A stretch of 64,000 nucleotides of DNA, taken from contig NC_060892.1 of assembly GCF_014805685.1 (NCBI RefSeq), positions 12,666,990 to 12,730,989 of the forward strand. Direction: 5' to 3'. The DNA is from Silurus meridionalis. Its lineage: Eukaryota; Chordata; Actinopteri; Siluriformes; Siluridae. The notes beneath the pieces are model-generated. The model saw only the letters and a program-made list of their open reading frames with translations, had not been told where the DNA came from and did no database searches. Shown here piece by piece: positions 38,676 to 57,912 of the stretch; the first letter of the stretch is position 1, and the number at the start of each line of letters is the position of its first letter. The translations under genes and the position numbers were made by a program.

Positions 38676-39309
38676 AGTACTTGCAGGGTGGATGTGTAAT
38701 TATTATATAGATATGGTGATGTTTACTATGAATTGATAATTTATATTAATGTTACTGGAAAGAGTCTCCAGTGTCGGTGCTTTGTTAAAGTCTGAGGTAA
38801 AATGAAAATGTAAGATGTTTGATATGTGGTAGTCATCAGTGGTTTTACATAGCTACTGGTGCTAAAATGATAAAGGGTACTTTAAGAAATTTCATCTTAT
38901 CTGCTGTATTAGCCAATAATGCTGCTTCATGAAAGTCCAAACCAGCTGTGAGTAGAGTCCAAACTTTGTGCCAAAGCTGTTGCTATTCTAGGCTAAGAGG
39001 CGCGCTGGCACAAGCCTCACTGACCTTTCTGCCCGCTTCCTTTGCCAACTTTTGCAAGCCAGTTTGGGCTCTGTTTTCTCTCACCAACTCTCTGCAGACA
39101 GCTGGCCATTGCCTTTGCACACCCCACACTATGCTTCCCCTCCCATTCTAGGCCAAATATGTCCATCACTCACTGGCGCAACTGGGAGACATGTGTCATT
39201 ACTCTGCCTCCCTCAGGAACAACTCCACCTGTTCCCCACTGTGAGAGATGAAGACAGAGGGAGATAATCAGTGGGAGGAAAGAGATATGCAGTGATAAGG
39301 TGAAAAGGG

Positions 39310-39310
<1 letters not shown>

Positions 39311-39396
<86 letters not shown>

Positions 39397-39516
39397 TGTG
39401 GAGCACACCCTAAATTTGACCCCATGTACATCAAAATGAAGAGACAGCTGATACTTGGCATGACGCATTACAGCCAGGGAATAATGTGTGAACTGGTGTA
39501 AAGGAATGTGTGCTGA

Positions 39517-39604
<88 letters not shown>
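39311..39604. repeat. Two long (GT)n microsatellites
   Basis: 39311-39398 and 39519-39604, each with about 42 GT units, separated by about 120 bases of unique sequence. Confidence 0.97.
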
Positions 39605-39606
<2 letters not shown>

Positions 39607-39995
39607 TATATGGCATGTGGTTTGATGCTCAAAGGAAATGGAAATATATCAACTGAAATGTGTGTGTCATGAAGATGTGTATTTAGAGCCTGACTTCTTT
39701 ACATCATCGCATGAACATTTACCTGCTGCTGTGATCAATGTGATTGTATTACAGATTACTATACAGCCAACAGTAAGTCAACACAGTAACGCTCAGTGCT
39801 AGGTACAGAGAGAAACACAATAAAGCAAGGCCATACTTTTCCCTTCACACTCAATTACTCACTATTAAATCACGCATCGTTTATCACAGCCTAACTTTAT
39901 CCACACCAATATATATCCAAGGGGAACAACTTTGCATTTTTTATAACAAAATGGCATGTTACAATTTTGATTATGTATAATGATCAAAATTATTA

Positions 39996-40594
39996 CCGTA
40001 TTTTCTGGAATATAACCCGCTACTTTTTCCCCATGCTTTGAACCTCGCGGCTTAAACAATGAAGCGGCTAATATATGGATTTTTCCTGGGTTTTTCCCGG
40101 TTTCACAAGCTTCATGCCGCCAAAAAACTGAGCCCCATAACATTAGACCAAAGAAATTGCCGAACGGGTTTAGGTAAACCAATGAAACTCTTTATATTAA
40201 TTCGCGCTCTCACTGAATCGGGCCGCACCACATCATAAATATGGATGAGGTTCCTCTGACGTTTGACCTGCCGCTCACTCGGACTGTCAACAGGAAATGC
40301 AAATCATTGTCACGCTGAAAACAAACGGGCATGAAAAAACTGTGATTTTTAAATGCACGACGATGCCAAAAGAAAAACTTGTTGTGAAAGGAAGAAGGAA
40401 AACAGTGAACAATGACTTTCTTGGTAGGCTAATGTATAGCTACAAGCAGTGTAACAGTCACTGTCTTTCATTAAAGCCTGTGTAAAGTTCATTAGTTTCA
40501 ATGTAGGTATTATTTATGTTCAAAATAAAAATCTTTGTAAAATTCAGTGGATGTGGCTTATATTTGGATGCACTTAATAGTCCGGAAATTACGG
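39996..40594 (+). mobile_element. pogo-type transposon derivative with a transposase fragment
   Basis: The left CCGTATTTTCTGGAATATA and right TTAATAGTCCGGAAATTACGG are imperfect inverted repeats, each flanked by TA (39994-39995 and 40595-40596). Inside, at about 40242, the frame reads NMDEVPLTFDLPLTRTVN, the first part of a pogo/Tigger DDE domain where the D of MDE is catalytic. A shifted frame continues with ITLKTNGHEKTV-like sequence. At 599 bp most of the transposase is lost. Confidence 0.72.
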
Positions 40595-40814
40595 TAGATT
40601 AAATGCTTCCTCAGATCAATCCTATGGCATTTATTGTTTGACACTTCATTATAAAGAAAAACAAACCATTGCATGTAAGTCACAAAAATCAGATATGTAA
40701 TGGGATTACAATACAGTTAAAATTATTCTGAGCACATAATATGTAAATTACCACTTACAAAGCAATGGCAAAGTTCATGAATGCATTGGCAGATCAATAA
40801 TTTTTTTTGTCCAG

Positions 40815-40885
40815 GGTATTAGGTGGTAACACTGGGAGCGAAGCAGTAATACACCTGGATGAGACACCAGTCCAATGCAGGGCAG
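40815..40885 (+). repeat. Short fragment of the CACCAGTCCA repeat
   Basis: GGATGAGACACCAGTCCAAT followed by GCAGGGCAGTAA is related to the segment at 37540-37660. Too short to classify. Confidence 0.4.
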
Positions 40886-41789
40886 TAACCATAAAAGTGA
40901 ATTATAAAATTGGAATATCGCCACCTAAAGCCATTATACTAATGAAGATCATCGGTTTGCTATTATACCGTATGCCGTTGTAGCTGTTCTCTATGTGTGT
41001 ATTTGTATTACTGATTTATGTAGGGTGGGTTCAGGATGACCTTCAGGGTCACACTGTCGGGTGTGTTTAGTCTGTCCTGTTCTGATTACCCCCTCCCCCT
41101 TTACACCTCCTCATAAAGGAAAGAGAGATGGAAGAAGAGTTAACTCCCCAGACACAGGTGTCATACACCATATAAGAACAAAAGTAAAATAAAGGTGAAG
41201 GCGAAAGAAGACATGATGTGTTATTTTGAGCAGACCTAACAGTTTCACTTGCGCAGGGCACAGAAACACCACCCACCAACCTCCACCTGAGTAAATGTTC
41301 TCATGCTCTTTGGGAAAACATACTCAGAGTCTGAAAATAGTTGCATCGCAGACCAAACAGTTTATTTGTTTTCAATTCCTCTTTTTCACTTCATTTTTAT
41401 CGTAAAATATGTGGCAACCTTTAACAATATCCACAAATAGGAAGAAATAGAAAAATATTTTCAGTTTTAGTTTAACTAAACTGCTGCATGCCATAAAAAT
41501 AGGAAGTATGTGAAGAGAAAACAACAGTGACCTTTGAACAATTATTACAGTACTTTGGTAAAGCATACCAGTTAATGATTTACTCAAACTGGTACTTCAG
41601 AGAACCAGGATAGGCACAGAAACCTAGTTTGAATAGTAGATTTATTGTAATTGGAAATTCCTAGATGCAAATGTAATGATTAGCCATATGGATATTGCAA
41701 TTGGTTTGCATGTTCAGTACATGAAATGTTTTTCTGTAGCTTTCTTTCTGTTTCATCAATCACAATGAGGAATTATACAGTATGCACAC

Positions 41790-41792
<3 letters not shown>

Positions 41793-41844
<52 letters not shown>
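41793..41844. repeat. (AC)n microsatellite
   Basis: About 26 AC units after a short ACTTAC lead. Confidence 0.97.
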
Positions 41845-41848
<4 letters not shown>

Positions 41849-41984
41849 AAAACATAAGGAACTTACGTGTAGAAACCTAAAACAAAGTGTTTTACAAGTT
41901 TACATAACCTGCATAGGTATTTGACCCATTTTGAACTAGTGCACTCTAGTTAGTGGTACAAAAAGCAAAAGAAAGAAAAGAAAG

Positions 41985-42235
41985 GTGCTTTATACTTGTC
42001 TCAATGAAATTCTTTCATCACATATCCAAACAATGTTAGGAGCTGGGGTCAAAGTGCAGGGTCAACCATGATACAGTACCCCTGGATCACTGACAGTCAA
42101 GGGCCTTGCTCAGGGTCCCCAAGAGTGGTAGTTTGGCAATACAAAGGCTTGAACCCCCGACCTTCTGATCAGTAACCCAGAAACCCTTAACCAACTGCCT
42201 TAGCCTTGTGCTACCACCTCCCCACGGTGGTCTGG
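41985..42235 (-). repeat. SINE copy
   Basis: Same family as 61570-61810, with GGGTCAAAGTGCAGGGTCAA, GGGCCTTGCTCAGGG and CTGATCAGTAACCCAGAAAC. The tail (AAATTCTTTCATCACATATC) is at the left, so the element lies on the minus strand. Confidence 0.7.
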
Positions 42236-43266
42236 ACACTCCCACAGCCTGGACACTCCAAAATACTGGACTTTAGAAAACAGTGTTAATTATAACAAAT
42301 CACATTCAAGTATGAGTTCTTATACAAGCACCTACATTAAATTAACTTAAAGAACCATTTTTTTTCAAGTGCATGTATTACAGTGGTCAGTGTGTGGTAC
42401 TTCATAGAACCAGGCCAGGCATAGACTGGGAATTTTATTTTGGGGTGAGCCATGAAGACATTGTCTTTGTGTCTGTTTACTCAGTCTGACTACTGCTCTC
42501 CATTATTTTCACTAGTGAAATCAATACACATTCATTAAAAAGCCAAAGATATTTAGTATATTATGGCATAATGTGACAAATTCATTAAACTTTGCATTAA
42601 TGTGTTTTTGTTTTTTGTTTTTCTTGGAAATAGTAAATCAATTCCTCTTCAATTACTGCAAACCACTTACATTCATTTTGCTCAGTCTAGAGTTATCAGT
42701 TACTTTTCCATGTTCACTGTGAGCATGAAAAAGCTTTCTGCGTTATAACTAGATATTTTGGTTTTGTTAAATTATTGACATTATTGAACATATTCAGTCA
42801 ATATGAACAGTCAGTATGATGTGCAGCATGTGTGGTGAGGTGCAGTTTTTCACTCAGAGCACAGCGGGACGCAAGAATAAGTACTTCCACATTGTCTTTA
42901 GCAAAGTAGTCACCATGAAATTGCAGGGTGTTGATTTACGATTCAGTCGGTCATGCATTGTAGTGAGCCCACACGTGTTTATTTATAAGAAGAGTGATGG
43001 AAGGAGTGTGCGTGTGTGTGAGCGTATGTTTATGTGAAAACTGGGACTCATGCATCATGGTGCATTGCGAGCGTGTGCTTAAGTGCAGAGGTGGAGGTGG
43101 AGGTGTGTGTTGTGAGCACATGTGTGGTTCTAAAACCGAATGACTTTTTGGGAAACTTTTCAGTGTTCTTACTTTATGTAAATGTTATTATTATACTAGT
43201 ATTAATTGTAATTTTTTTTTTATTGTTGCTTGCTCTTATATAAAATATATATAATATAGATCTAGC

Positions 43267-43268
<2 letters not shown>

Positions 43269-43357
<89 letters not shown>

Positions 43358-43358
43358 G
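43269..43358. repeat. (TAGA)n tetranucleotide repeat
   Basis: About 20 perfect TAGA units preceded by a short TA run. Confidence 0.97.
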
Positions 43359-43689
43359 ACAGAACAATCAATGCATACAGCATAGGATGACAGCGTTGTG
43401 TCTCTTCTTTTCCACACTGATATAAGATGTGGAGTTTATAACGTTTTAAATGCAGAACATATCCGCCACCTGCTGGAAACTTCTGCCAAGACTCATTAGC
43501 CAGTAAAGGAACTTAGTTACACCAGAATATGTCTGAGTTTAGGGAATTCATGTAGTGGGTCAGACAGTGGTAGATGAAGTACACTATTCCTGACCATAAG
43601 GAAAAATTCCTTCTCAAATATTATTCCAGTTAAAGAACACCTTTTACATTTCTAATTACCCCTATACATTAACAATTTTTTACATTTCT

Positions 43690-44085
43690 AAAGTAAGTGT
43701 ACAGAAGTACTCGCTTTTTAATGTAAAGTACATATTTATCTAAGTAAAAGTACTGATCTATCATAATTATAGTTTAATAATTACTTCAATATAATGTTAC
43801 ATTCTCCTGTATATCATACTTTTTTAAAAGAGAGAGTATGTCACTGTGTCTATTGTTATGGACACAGATGAGAGGTTGAGAGAACTCAGACTTCATACAC
43901 CTGGTTTTGAAAAAGTAGTGGTGTTTGAATTTCTGAAACATAGTGGATTATATTACACATTAAAATGTAGTTAGGTAAGTTTCCCAAAAATTAAAATACT
44001 CTGATAAAGCTAAGATACTTTCAAAAATAACCAAGTATAGTTGTGAAATAAAAATACTTCCTTACTGTCCACTACTGGATTCAGA
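43690..44085. repeat. Tol2-like subterminal fragment
   Basis: GAAGTACTCGCTTTTTAATG and TATCTAAGTAAAAGTACTGA on the left, and AAATACTCTGATAAAGCTAA and AATACTTCCTTACTGTCCAC on the right, are degraded ACTCAAGTAAAAGTA-type motifs, as in the 7330-11040 remnant. Confidence 0.35.
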
Positions 44086-44424
44086 ATTCAGTAGTATCTA
44101 AGAAGTAGAGCATTTAGGTTCTGATAGAGGAAAATAAATCAATGACACCACAGTGTAGTGTGAACTGATGCAGTTACTCTAATAGTAGTATTTTCTAATC
44201 GAAGCACATCTTGTCATGCATTACTCCTCTTATATGACAGCAATCTGACAACAAGTACTTTTTATCTGTTTGTAGTTGCATTTACTTTTGTGGAACAACT
44301 ATGGAACAAAAAAATAATGCAAAAAGAATAATCATAAATAAAATAATCTATAATATTTCTTAAATAAACTGGAATGTTTAACGACAAAAGAATTAAATAC
44401 TGGAACCTTCAAAACAGTTGAATC

Positions 44425-44430
44425 TTTATT
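44425..44430 (-). terminator. AATAAA polyadenylation signal of DHCR7
   Basis: The plus strand reads TTTATT here, that is AATAAA on the gene strand, about 520 bases after the stop codon. This implies a 3' UTR of roughly 44400-44946. The cleavage site itself cannot be read from sequence. Confidence 0.6.
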
Positions 44431-44946
44431 TGGAATAGAGGATAGTGTCTGGCCTTGACATAATCTTAATCTGTGCATTTTAAAATTGTTCCTGCTGGAA
44501 GTGCGTTATATAACAAACCTCTCTAGTAGCTCTAGTAGGATCGGGTAGTTTTGACTCCTTTTAGGGGATATTTAAGAATTCGTACAAAAATCCTTCGTAT
44601 AAAACATGTAAGTGCCTTTTAAAATGCATAAAATTGCCTACCATTTATACTGAATTATATGTAAAGAACCACATATACATACATACTGTATAACCACAAA
44701 ACCTTTACAAATTAGTCATAAAAAATGGCAAATATGAGCCAATTTATATCACAGTTTTCTGCATGAACATTAGAAAGCAGGTAAAACCAAATAACACAAA
44801 ATGAGGTAGAGGTCAACCTGTACTAAATCCAGTCAAGAGAAGTTATTCTGATGGCTACAGAGGGAAATTTCAAAATGAACACAAGAAGAAGCATTCCCAT
44901 ACACAATTCAGCAAAGTCCACTCATTTCAGAGAACTTTTTGTTCTT

Positions 44947-52706
<7,760 letters not shown>

Positions 52707-52710
52707 GGAT

Positions 52711-54444
52711 CTTTAAGAAAGATCAAAATGACAAAAAAAATACAAAGTCATGTGCTATATATATTTGTGATATGCTTGATTCTGATCTGACACTAAGTAC
52801 TAATACCGGACTGAAATGCTGGAGCAACTTTAATTAGATTCACAGACATTTATTTGTTTAATACCATGAATGCAATTCACACATGGTCCACATAAATACA
52901 TGAGACAAGCAGGTTTTCAATTCTTGTATTAGAGTATGCCCTGTCCTTTAAATTATAGTATTTCCATATTTCTATCTTTCTTGATTAAACTAATCAGCTA
53001 AGTAACAGCGTTTCCTTTACTGAAGTATGAGGGTTAGCGTATAAATTTGCAGGTTAGAGATGTTCTTCAGGACCAGGGATTGGAACATGTGGCTTGATGT
53101 ATACCATCACTGTAAGGTTATCCGAACTGGGTTATACTTGATCTATACAGAACTAACCTCTATACCACACCCAGGTAGAACTGAAAACTAAGGTCAAGTG
53201 TGCTACATGGACTTGAGACTTAAAGATAACGTTATTTTAAATGCAGTAACATCAGTAATAAAGAACTTGGCCAAAGAGCCTGATAAAGATGGTTAACACC
53301 TTTTAAGAGTCATGCAGGAGTACATCTGAAGGTACCTATAATGTCACAAAAGCTAAAATGCATTGATATTTGACACCATCCAGGCAGTGTAGCCAACTTG
53401 TGGCTTTTGTAAGAATCCTTAAGTGACTTTAAATGATGTATTTAAAGCATGTCTGAATTTCACCCAATGACCAATTACTGATCACCATTGTTTCTAGTAG
53501 TTCTCAATGACCAATCAATTCCGATAATTATTCACATTCAATTACCATTTCACTATTATTCTGAATGACCAATCACTGATCGGCAATCTATTATACAACA
53601 AGGCAAATTAATTGTTTAATCTATCTGGCCTGATTGTGTGCATGATTATGTCATGAAAAAGAAAGTAAAAAAGATCAAATCTTTTAGGTGGTTTCCCAGC
53701 ACAAGAAATTCTTCAGGACAGAGGAGATTGTATGTGCTGTTTTATCATTTAAAAAGACAAGCTGTGTTTTTTAAAGAGAGTAAGACATGTTGGTGATTGA
53801 ATTACTGTTGGTTGCTGCTATAACAGGAACTAACTTTTCTCATAGACTTTCCACAACTCATAAACCATTAAAAACGTACTGCACCAGCAAGATTTGACAT
53901 ATAATAAGTCAAATAAAAAAAACTTTAGACCATGCTGTTATATGAAAATAATACAGGTTAGGATGGTACATGTGTGCGATCACACCTCATATTGGCTTGT
54001 GGCATCACACGTTGAGCATGCATTATGTACTTTCCCTTAAAACATATCTCCAAAACAGCATCTAGGATGTGTTCCCACCTTCCACCTGGTGATCCTGTGA
54101 TGTAGTGATGTACTATGGAGCAGCTTGACTCTGACCAGGATATAGTGGTTTGTATTATAAGATCTTTCAAAAAGATCTAATTCTGCTTTAATTATTCAGC
54201 CTTATAAGCCCATTTTGACTTATGCATGTTCCACAAAGCTCTGCTTTAACACACCTCGCTGAACTCTAAATGCACCACTTATTATCTAATAACATTAACT
54301 TCTGTTTTATTTTCTAAATTGATTCACACATACAGTGCGCATCTTCTAACTGTATGTTACGTAAACTGGAAATAAGCACAACGCGAAAGTGCAGCATTAA
54401 TATTATTACAGTGTATAACATCATATTTTAATAGAAATACTTAC
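52711..54444 (-). other. DHCR7 intron 1
   Basis: Runs between the inferred leader exon and the ATG exon. I see no coding segment or recognisable transposon in it. The one pattern noticed is AATGACCAAT repeated at 53466, 53506 and 53564, three irregularly spaced copies containing a CCAAT core. Confidence 0.5.
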
Positions 54445-54560
54445 TGATTTGTAAAGAAGAAAGAAGAGCACAAGCCTACCTTTAATAAACGATAATCTGC
54501 CCAGATGTTATTACAATCGCTAAAAAATGGGATGGGACATGTTCAGAATCCGGACTCCGC
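54445..54560 (-). other. Probable non-coding first exon of DHCR7
   Basis: The ATG exon begins only about four bases before its ATG, so an upstream leader exon is required. On the minus strand two good donors follow the promoter-like block: AATCA|GTAAGT (exon end 54445) and TTAAAG|GTAGGC (exon end 54480). The transcription start is probably just downstream of the GC and CCAAT boxes. The 5' boundary is an estimate. Confidence 0.5.
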
Positions 54561-54646
54561 CCACATCTTGTGGATGTATTTTGCCCAATCAGGAATACAG
54601 TAAAAAATGACATCCGGCAGAGTGATTGGACAGCACGGCCCTGACG
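54555..54646 (-). promoter_or_regulatory. DHCR7 promoter: GC box, two CCAAT boxes, CRE-like half site
   Basis: Within 92 bases there is a GC box (CTCCGCCCAC, 54555-54564), CCAAT at 54585-54589, ATTGG at 54625-54629 (a CCAAT in the other orientation, 40 bases away) and TGACG at 54642-54646. There is no TATA box. NF-Y and Sp1 sites are usual partners of SREBP-2 at cholesterol-synthesis promoters. I could not pick out a convincing sterol response element, so sterol control is inferred from the gene's identity. Confidence 0.55.
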
Positions 54647-54719
54647 CCATAAGCTGATGATAATAGTGAGGGTGAAGAGCTGTGTCTGTGTTCAGAGCGT
54701 CACTCTGCGCTAGATTTAC

Positions 54720-55109
54720 GCAGAAAACTCGACTATTGTTTAGAAGAATCACGTTTATAAGAAATATGGAAAAATAATTATCAGTTTGTGTATGTGGTTT
54801 CTTTTTCAAAAGTGTATAATTAACAAATATGCAAATAGCTGGAATATCAAAAAATACACTGAAAAAAAGTAATAAAAAATTGAGAATAATATGAACTATT
54901 AAACAAAGGTGCAATCAGAGTTTTGAAATACAATCTAAAGTATGTTTCTTTTGATAGGAGGTGTAAAGTCTTTGTCTGATATTTTAGAAAAAAAACTGTT
55001 GGGACAACATATTAGATATGTTTCACGAAGATTGATTAGTGTAATATTAATATATGAAATTTAGATTTAATCTTTTTTTTGCAATCAATTTTCAGATTAT
55101 AATTTCAAG
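54720..55109. other. Spacer upstream of DHCR7
   Basis: AT-rich, with nothing recognised between the DHCR7 promoter block and the RTE element. Confidence 0.5.
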
Positions 55110-57085
55110 ATGTTAAATAGAGGGAAAAGGTCAGACAGAGGCTCGGCTTTGGTGAAGAGGTGCTGGGTGATAAAGCAGATACTGCAGAAGTGATAAGGGA
55201 GACATCTAGGAAGGTACTTGGTGTGACATCTGGAAATAGAAAGGAAGTCAAAGAGACATGGTGGTGGAATGAGGAAGTACAGGAAAGTATAAGGAGAAAG
55301 AGGTTGGCAAAACAGAACTGGGATCGACTGAGAGATGAGAAAAGTAGGCAGGAGTACAAGGAGTTACGTCAGCAGGTGAAGAGGGATGTGACTAAAGCAA
55401 AGGAAAAGACATTTAAGGAGTTGTATGAGATAAGGATTTGTACCGACTGGCCAGGCAGATGAACTGAGCTGGGAAGGATGTGCTACAAAGTAAAGCAATA
55501 AAAGATGTAGATGGAAATGTGTTGACTAGTGAGAAGAGTGTGTTGAGAAGATGGAGGGAGTATTTTGAGCAGCTGATGAATAAGGAAAATGAGAGAGAGA
55601 AGGTTGGATGATGTTGAGATGGTGAAGCAAGAAGTGGATAGGATTAGTAAAGAGGAAGTAAGAGTAGCTATTAAGAGGATGAGGAGTTGAAGCATTGAGA
55701 TGTTTAGGAGAGATGGCAGTGAAGCTTTTAACAAGAATGTTTACAAGATTTTTTTACAAGCATTTACAAATGCATTACAAGCATTTCACTGCATGTTGTA
55801 CCCTGTATGTATGTGTATGTGACAAATAAAATTTAATTTGATTTGATTTGATTTTGGAAGATGAGAGGATGCCTCAGGAATGGAGAAGGAGTGTGCTGGT
55901 ACCGATTTTTAAGAATAAGGGAGATGTGCACACCTGCAATAACTACAGTGGAATAAAGTTGATCAGTCACACCATGAAGTTATGGGAAAGAGTAGTGGAA
56001 GCCAGGCTGAGTGTTGACCATCTGTGAGCAACAGTATGGTTTTATGCCAAGAAGAGCACTACAGGTGCAATATTGGCTTTGAGAAAGTTACTGGAGAAGA
56101 ATAGAGAAGGTCAGAAGGAGTTGCATTGTGTGTTTGTGAATTTAGAGAAAGCATACAACAAGGTGCAGAAAGGAGTTGTGGTATAGTATGAGGAAGTCTG
56201 GTGTTGCAGAGAAGTATGTGAGGGTGCTGAAGGACATGTATAAGGAGAGTGTAAAAGCAGTGATGTGTGCAGTACGAATGACTGACTGGTTAAGGTGGAG
56301 GTTGGATTGCATCAAGGATCAGCATTGAGCCCTTTCCTGTTTGCAGTGGTGATGGACAGGTTGACAGACAAGGTCAGACATTAGTCTCCATAGACTATGA
56401 TGTTTGAGAATGATATTGTGATTTGTGTTGAGAGTAGGGATCAGGTTGAGAAGAGCCTGGAAAGTTGGAGGTACTGTAGGTGTGAATGAGAGTAAGGGCA
56501 GTGGAATGGTGCGGTTGCAAGGAAAAGAGGTGGTGAAGTTGGATGAGTTTAAGTACCTCCTGTCAACTGTGCAAAGTAATGGAAAGTGTGTTAGAGAAGT
56601 GAAGAAAAGAGTACAGGCAGGGTGGAGTGGGTGGAGAAGAGTGGAAGGAGTGATTTGTGATAGTAGGGTATCTACAAGAGCAAGGGAGTGAGAACGTGTT
56701 GACAAGAGTGAAAGGGAAAGTTTATAGGACTGTGGTGAGACCTGCTATGTTGTATGGTTTAGAGAAAGTGGCATTGAGTAAAAGACAGGAGGTGGAGCTG
56801 GAGGTAGCAGAGTTAAAGATGCTGAGATATCCATTGAGAGTTATGAGGATAAACAGGATTAGAAATTAGTTTATAATGTAGGATGTTTCGGAGACAAAGT
56901 GAGAGAGACCAGATTGAGATGGTTTGGAGGGACATGGGGTATATCAGTAGGAAAATGCTGAGGATGGACCCACCAGGAAGAAGGTAAAGATGAAGGCCAA
57001 GGAGGAGGTTTATGGATGTGATGAGGGAAGACATGCAGGTAGTCTGCTGTGGCGACTCCTAATGGGAGCAGTTGAAAGAAGAAGA
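55110..57085 (+). mobile_element. Inactivated RTE-type LINE between DHCR7 and NADSYN1
   Basis: Plus-strand frames in series resemble an RTE-group LINE. They are KETWWWNEEVQESIRRKRLA at 55254 onward, MPQEWRRSVLVPIFKNKG near 55870, the RT block VFVNLEKAYNKV near 56130, MMFENDIVIC at 56397-56426, VQAGWSGWRRV near 56610 and YRTVVRPAMLYGLE near 56720. The catalytic aspartates are mutated: FVDLEKAYD reads FVNLEKAYN, and the FADD box reads FEND. Many stops and shifts are present. The endonuclease start is missing, a typical 5' truncation. A 3' segment resembling RTE ends (TAATGGGAGCAGTTGAAAGA) closes it near 57085. Confidence 0.8.
55750..55853 (+). repeat. Short SINE-like tail inserted into the RTE element
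   Basis: The RTE frame is interrupted just before the block that should read KILEDERMPQEW. The inserted 100 bases include TTTCACTGCATGTTGTACCC and GTATGTGACAAATAAAATTT and end in repeated TTGAT units. A second copy of the same tail lies at 63455-63508. Confidence 0.65.
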
Positions 57086-57334
57086 TTTCAAGATATTTTC
57101 TTGTACCAATAAAATTTGTTTTTAAATTATATGCATTATATGCATTTTTGTTGTTTGACAGTAGTGTAAAATGGCATATAGTAGTGGAATATTTTAGCAA
57201 ATATGTAAACTTATAGCAAATACAAACAGTGGCAGCTTCCATTTCTTTTTTGTTAGAATTTTATATTCATTAGGAATAAACCTACAGGTACTAATTTCAT
57301 TTAAAATGTATATTTGTAATCTTTTTATTTCTGA

Positions 57335-57412
57335 AAAGCTGCTTTGACACAAGACTTTGTTAAAAGAGATATATAAATAGTCTGACTAAATGAATATTGA
57401 ATTGAATTGTAT
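57335..57412 (-). repeat. Fragment of the TATAGCGCTTTT repeat, inverted
   Basis: AAAAGCTGCTTTGACACAAG and GATATATAAATAGTCTGACT followed by TTGAATTGAATTG is the reverse complement of the start of this family. Confidence 0.5.
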
Positions 57413-57728
57413 GTAAATTTTCGTTTTTATTATATATTTATTTAATGAATATTTATTAAATGAAATTCAAAACAATAGCTGCAGGAGTTTGTTGTTGTCA
57501 GTTCAAAAGCTTACGTTATTTTTATAACGTATATTATTTTATTTTAATTTCTTTAACTGTGACTCTTGTATTATGTGTTAAATAACTGCGCCTCGAGCCT
57601 TTTTTTTATTGTTTGAACCTTATAATACTTTTGTCCTTCTTGATTTTATATATCTTACTCAATACAATAAACATTCATATCGGTGTCCCTGAAACAATTA
57701 TTTTCTGCATACTGGGAACAAGGCGGAT

Positions 57729-57753
57729 GGGCGGAGATTACAAACCGGAAGTG
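57729..57753 (+). promoter_or_regulatory. NADSYN1 proximal promoter: GC box and ETS site
   Basis: GGGCGG at 57729-57734 and ACCGGAAGTG at 57744-57753 (the ETS/GABP consensus) lie about 75-100 bases before the ATG. The local block is relatively GC-rich and has no TATA box, as expected of a housekeeping promoter. The leader appears to be part of coding exon 1. Confidence 0.5.
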
Positions 57754-57827
57754 AACCACTTGAGCAGGCGGAAGGCTCGCGTGCAGATCGTTTCGGGGCT
57801 CTGCAGGTAGTAGTTTATTTTGACAGC

Positions 57828-57912
57828 ATGGGCCGAAAAGTGACATTGGCGACGTGCTCCCTGAATCAATGGGCTTTGGATTTTGATGGCAATTTACAAA
57901 GAATACTGAGGA
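57828..57912 (+). CDS. nadsyn1: NADSYN1 coding exon 1
   Basis: Residues 1-29, ending in phase 1 at A|GTAAGT. It reads [19 protein letters not shown] and then DGNLQRILR, the first strand and helix of the nitrilase fold. The ATG follows TGACAGC. Confidence 0.94.

Larger units (their letters stand above)
33606..39310. other. No gene recognised
   Basis: Contains the (TATC)(TA) tract, the 37540 repeat piece and (AAT)n. The 82-89 codon frames at 35581-35908, one on each strand, have no recognisable domain. 38930-39270 is relatively GC-rich. Confidence 0.45.
40595..44424. other. No gene recognised; downstream flank of DHCR7
   Basis: Holds a SINE (41985-42235), (AC)n, (TAGA)n and a Tol2-like fragment. 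No exon is supported. Confidence 0.45.

Noticed and set aside
39170..39616. His/Thr and Cys/Val repeat proteins
   Set aside because: Pure translations of (GT)n and (AC)n microsatellites; the same holds at 1297, 12604, 16720 and 20819.
43269..43358. CRISPR-like regular repeat
   Set aside because: A plain TAGA microsatellite with no spacers, in a vertebrate genome.
55160..55462. 100-codon frame as a separate gene
   Set aside because: Its WWWNEEVQ block belongs to the RTE LINE and continues into broken RT frames.
57800..57815. Donor-like GCAG|GTAGTA before the NADSYN1 ATG
   Set aside because: The leader runs without a break into the ATG and no matching acceptor is needed.
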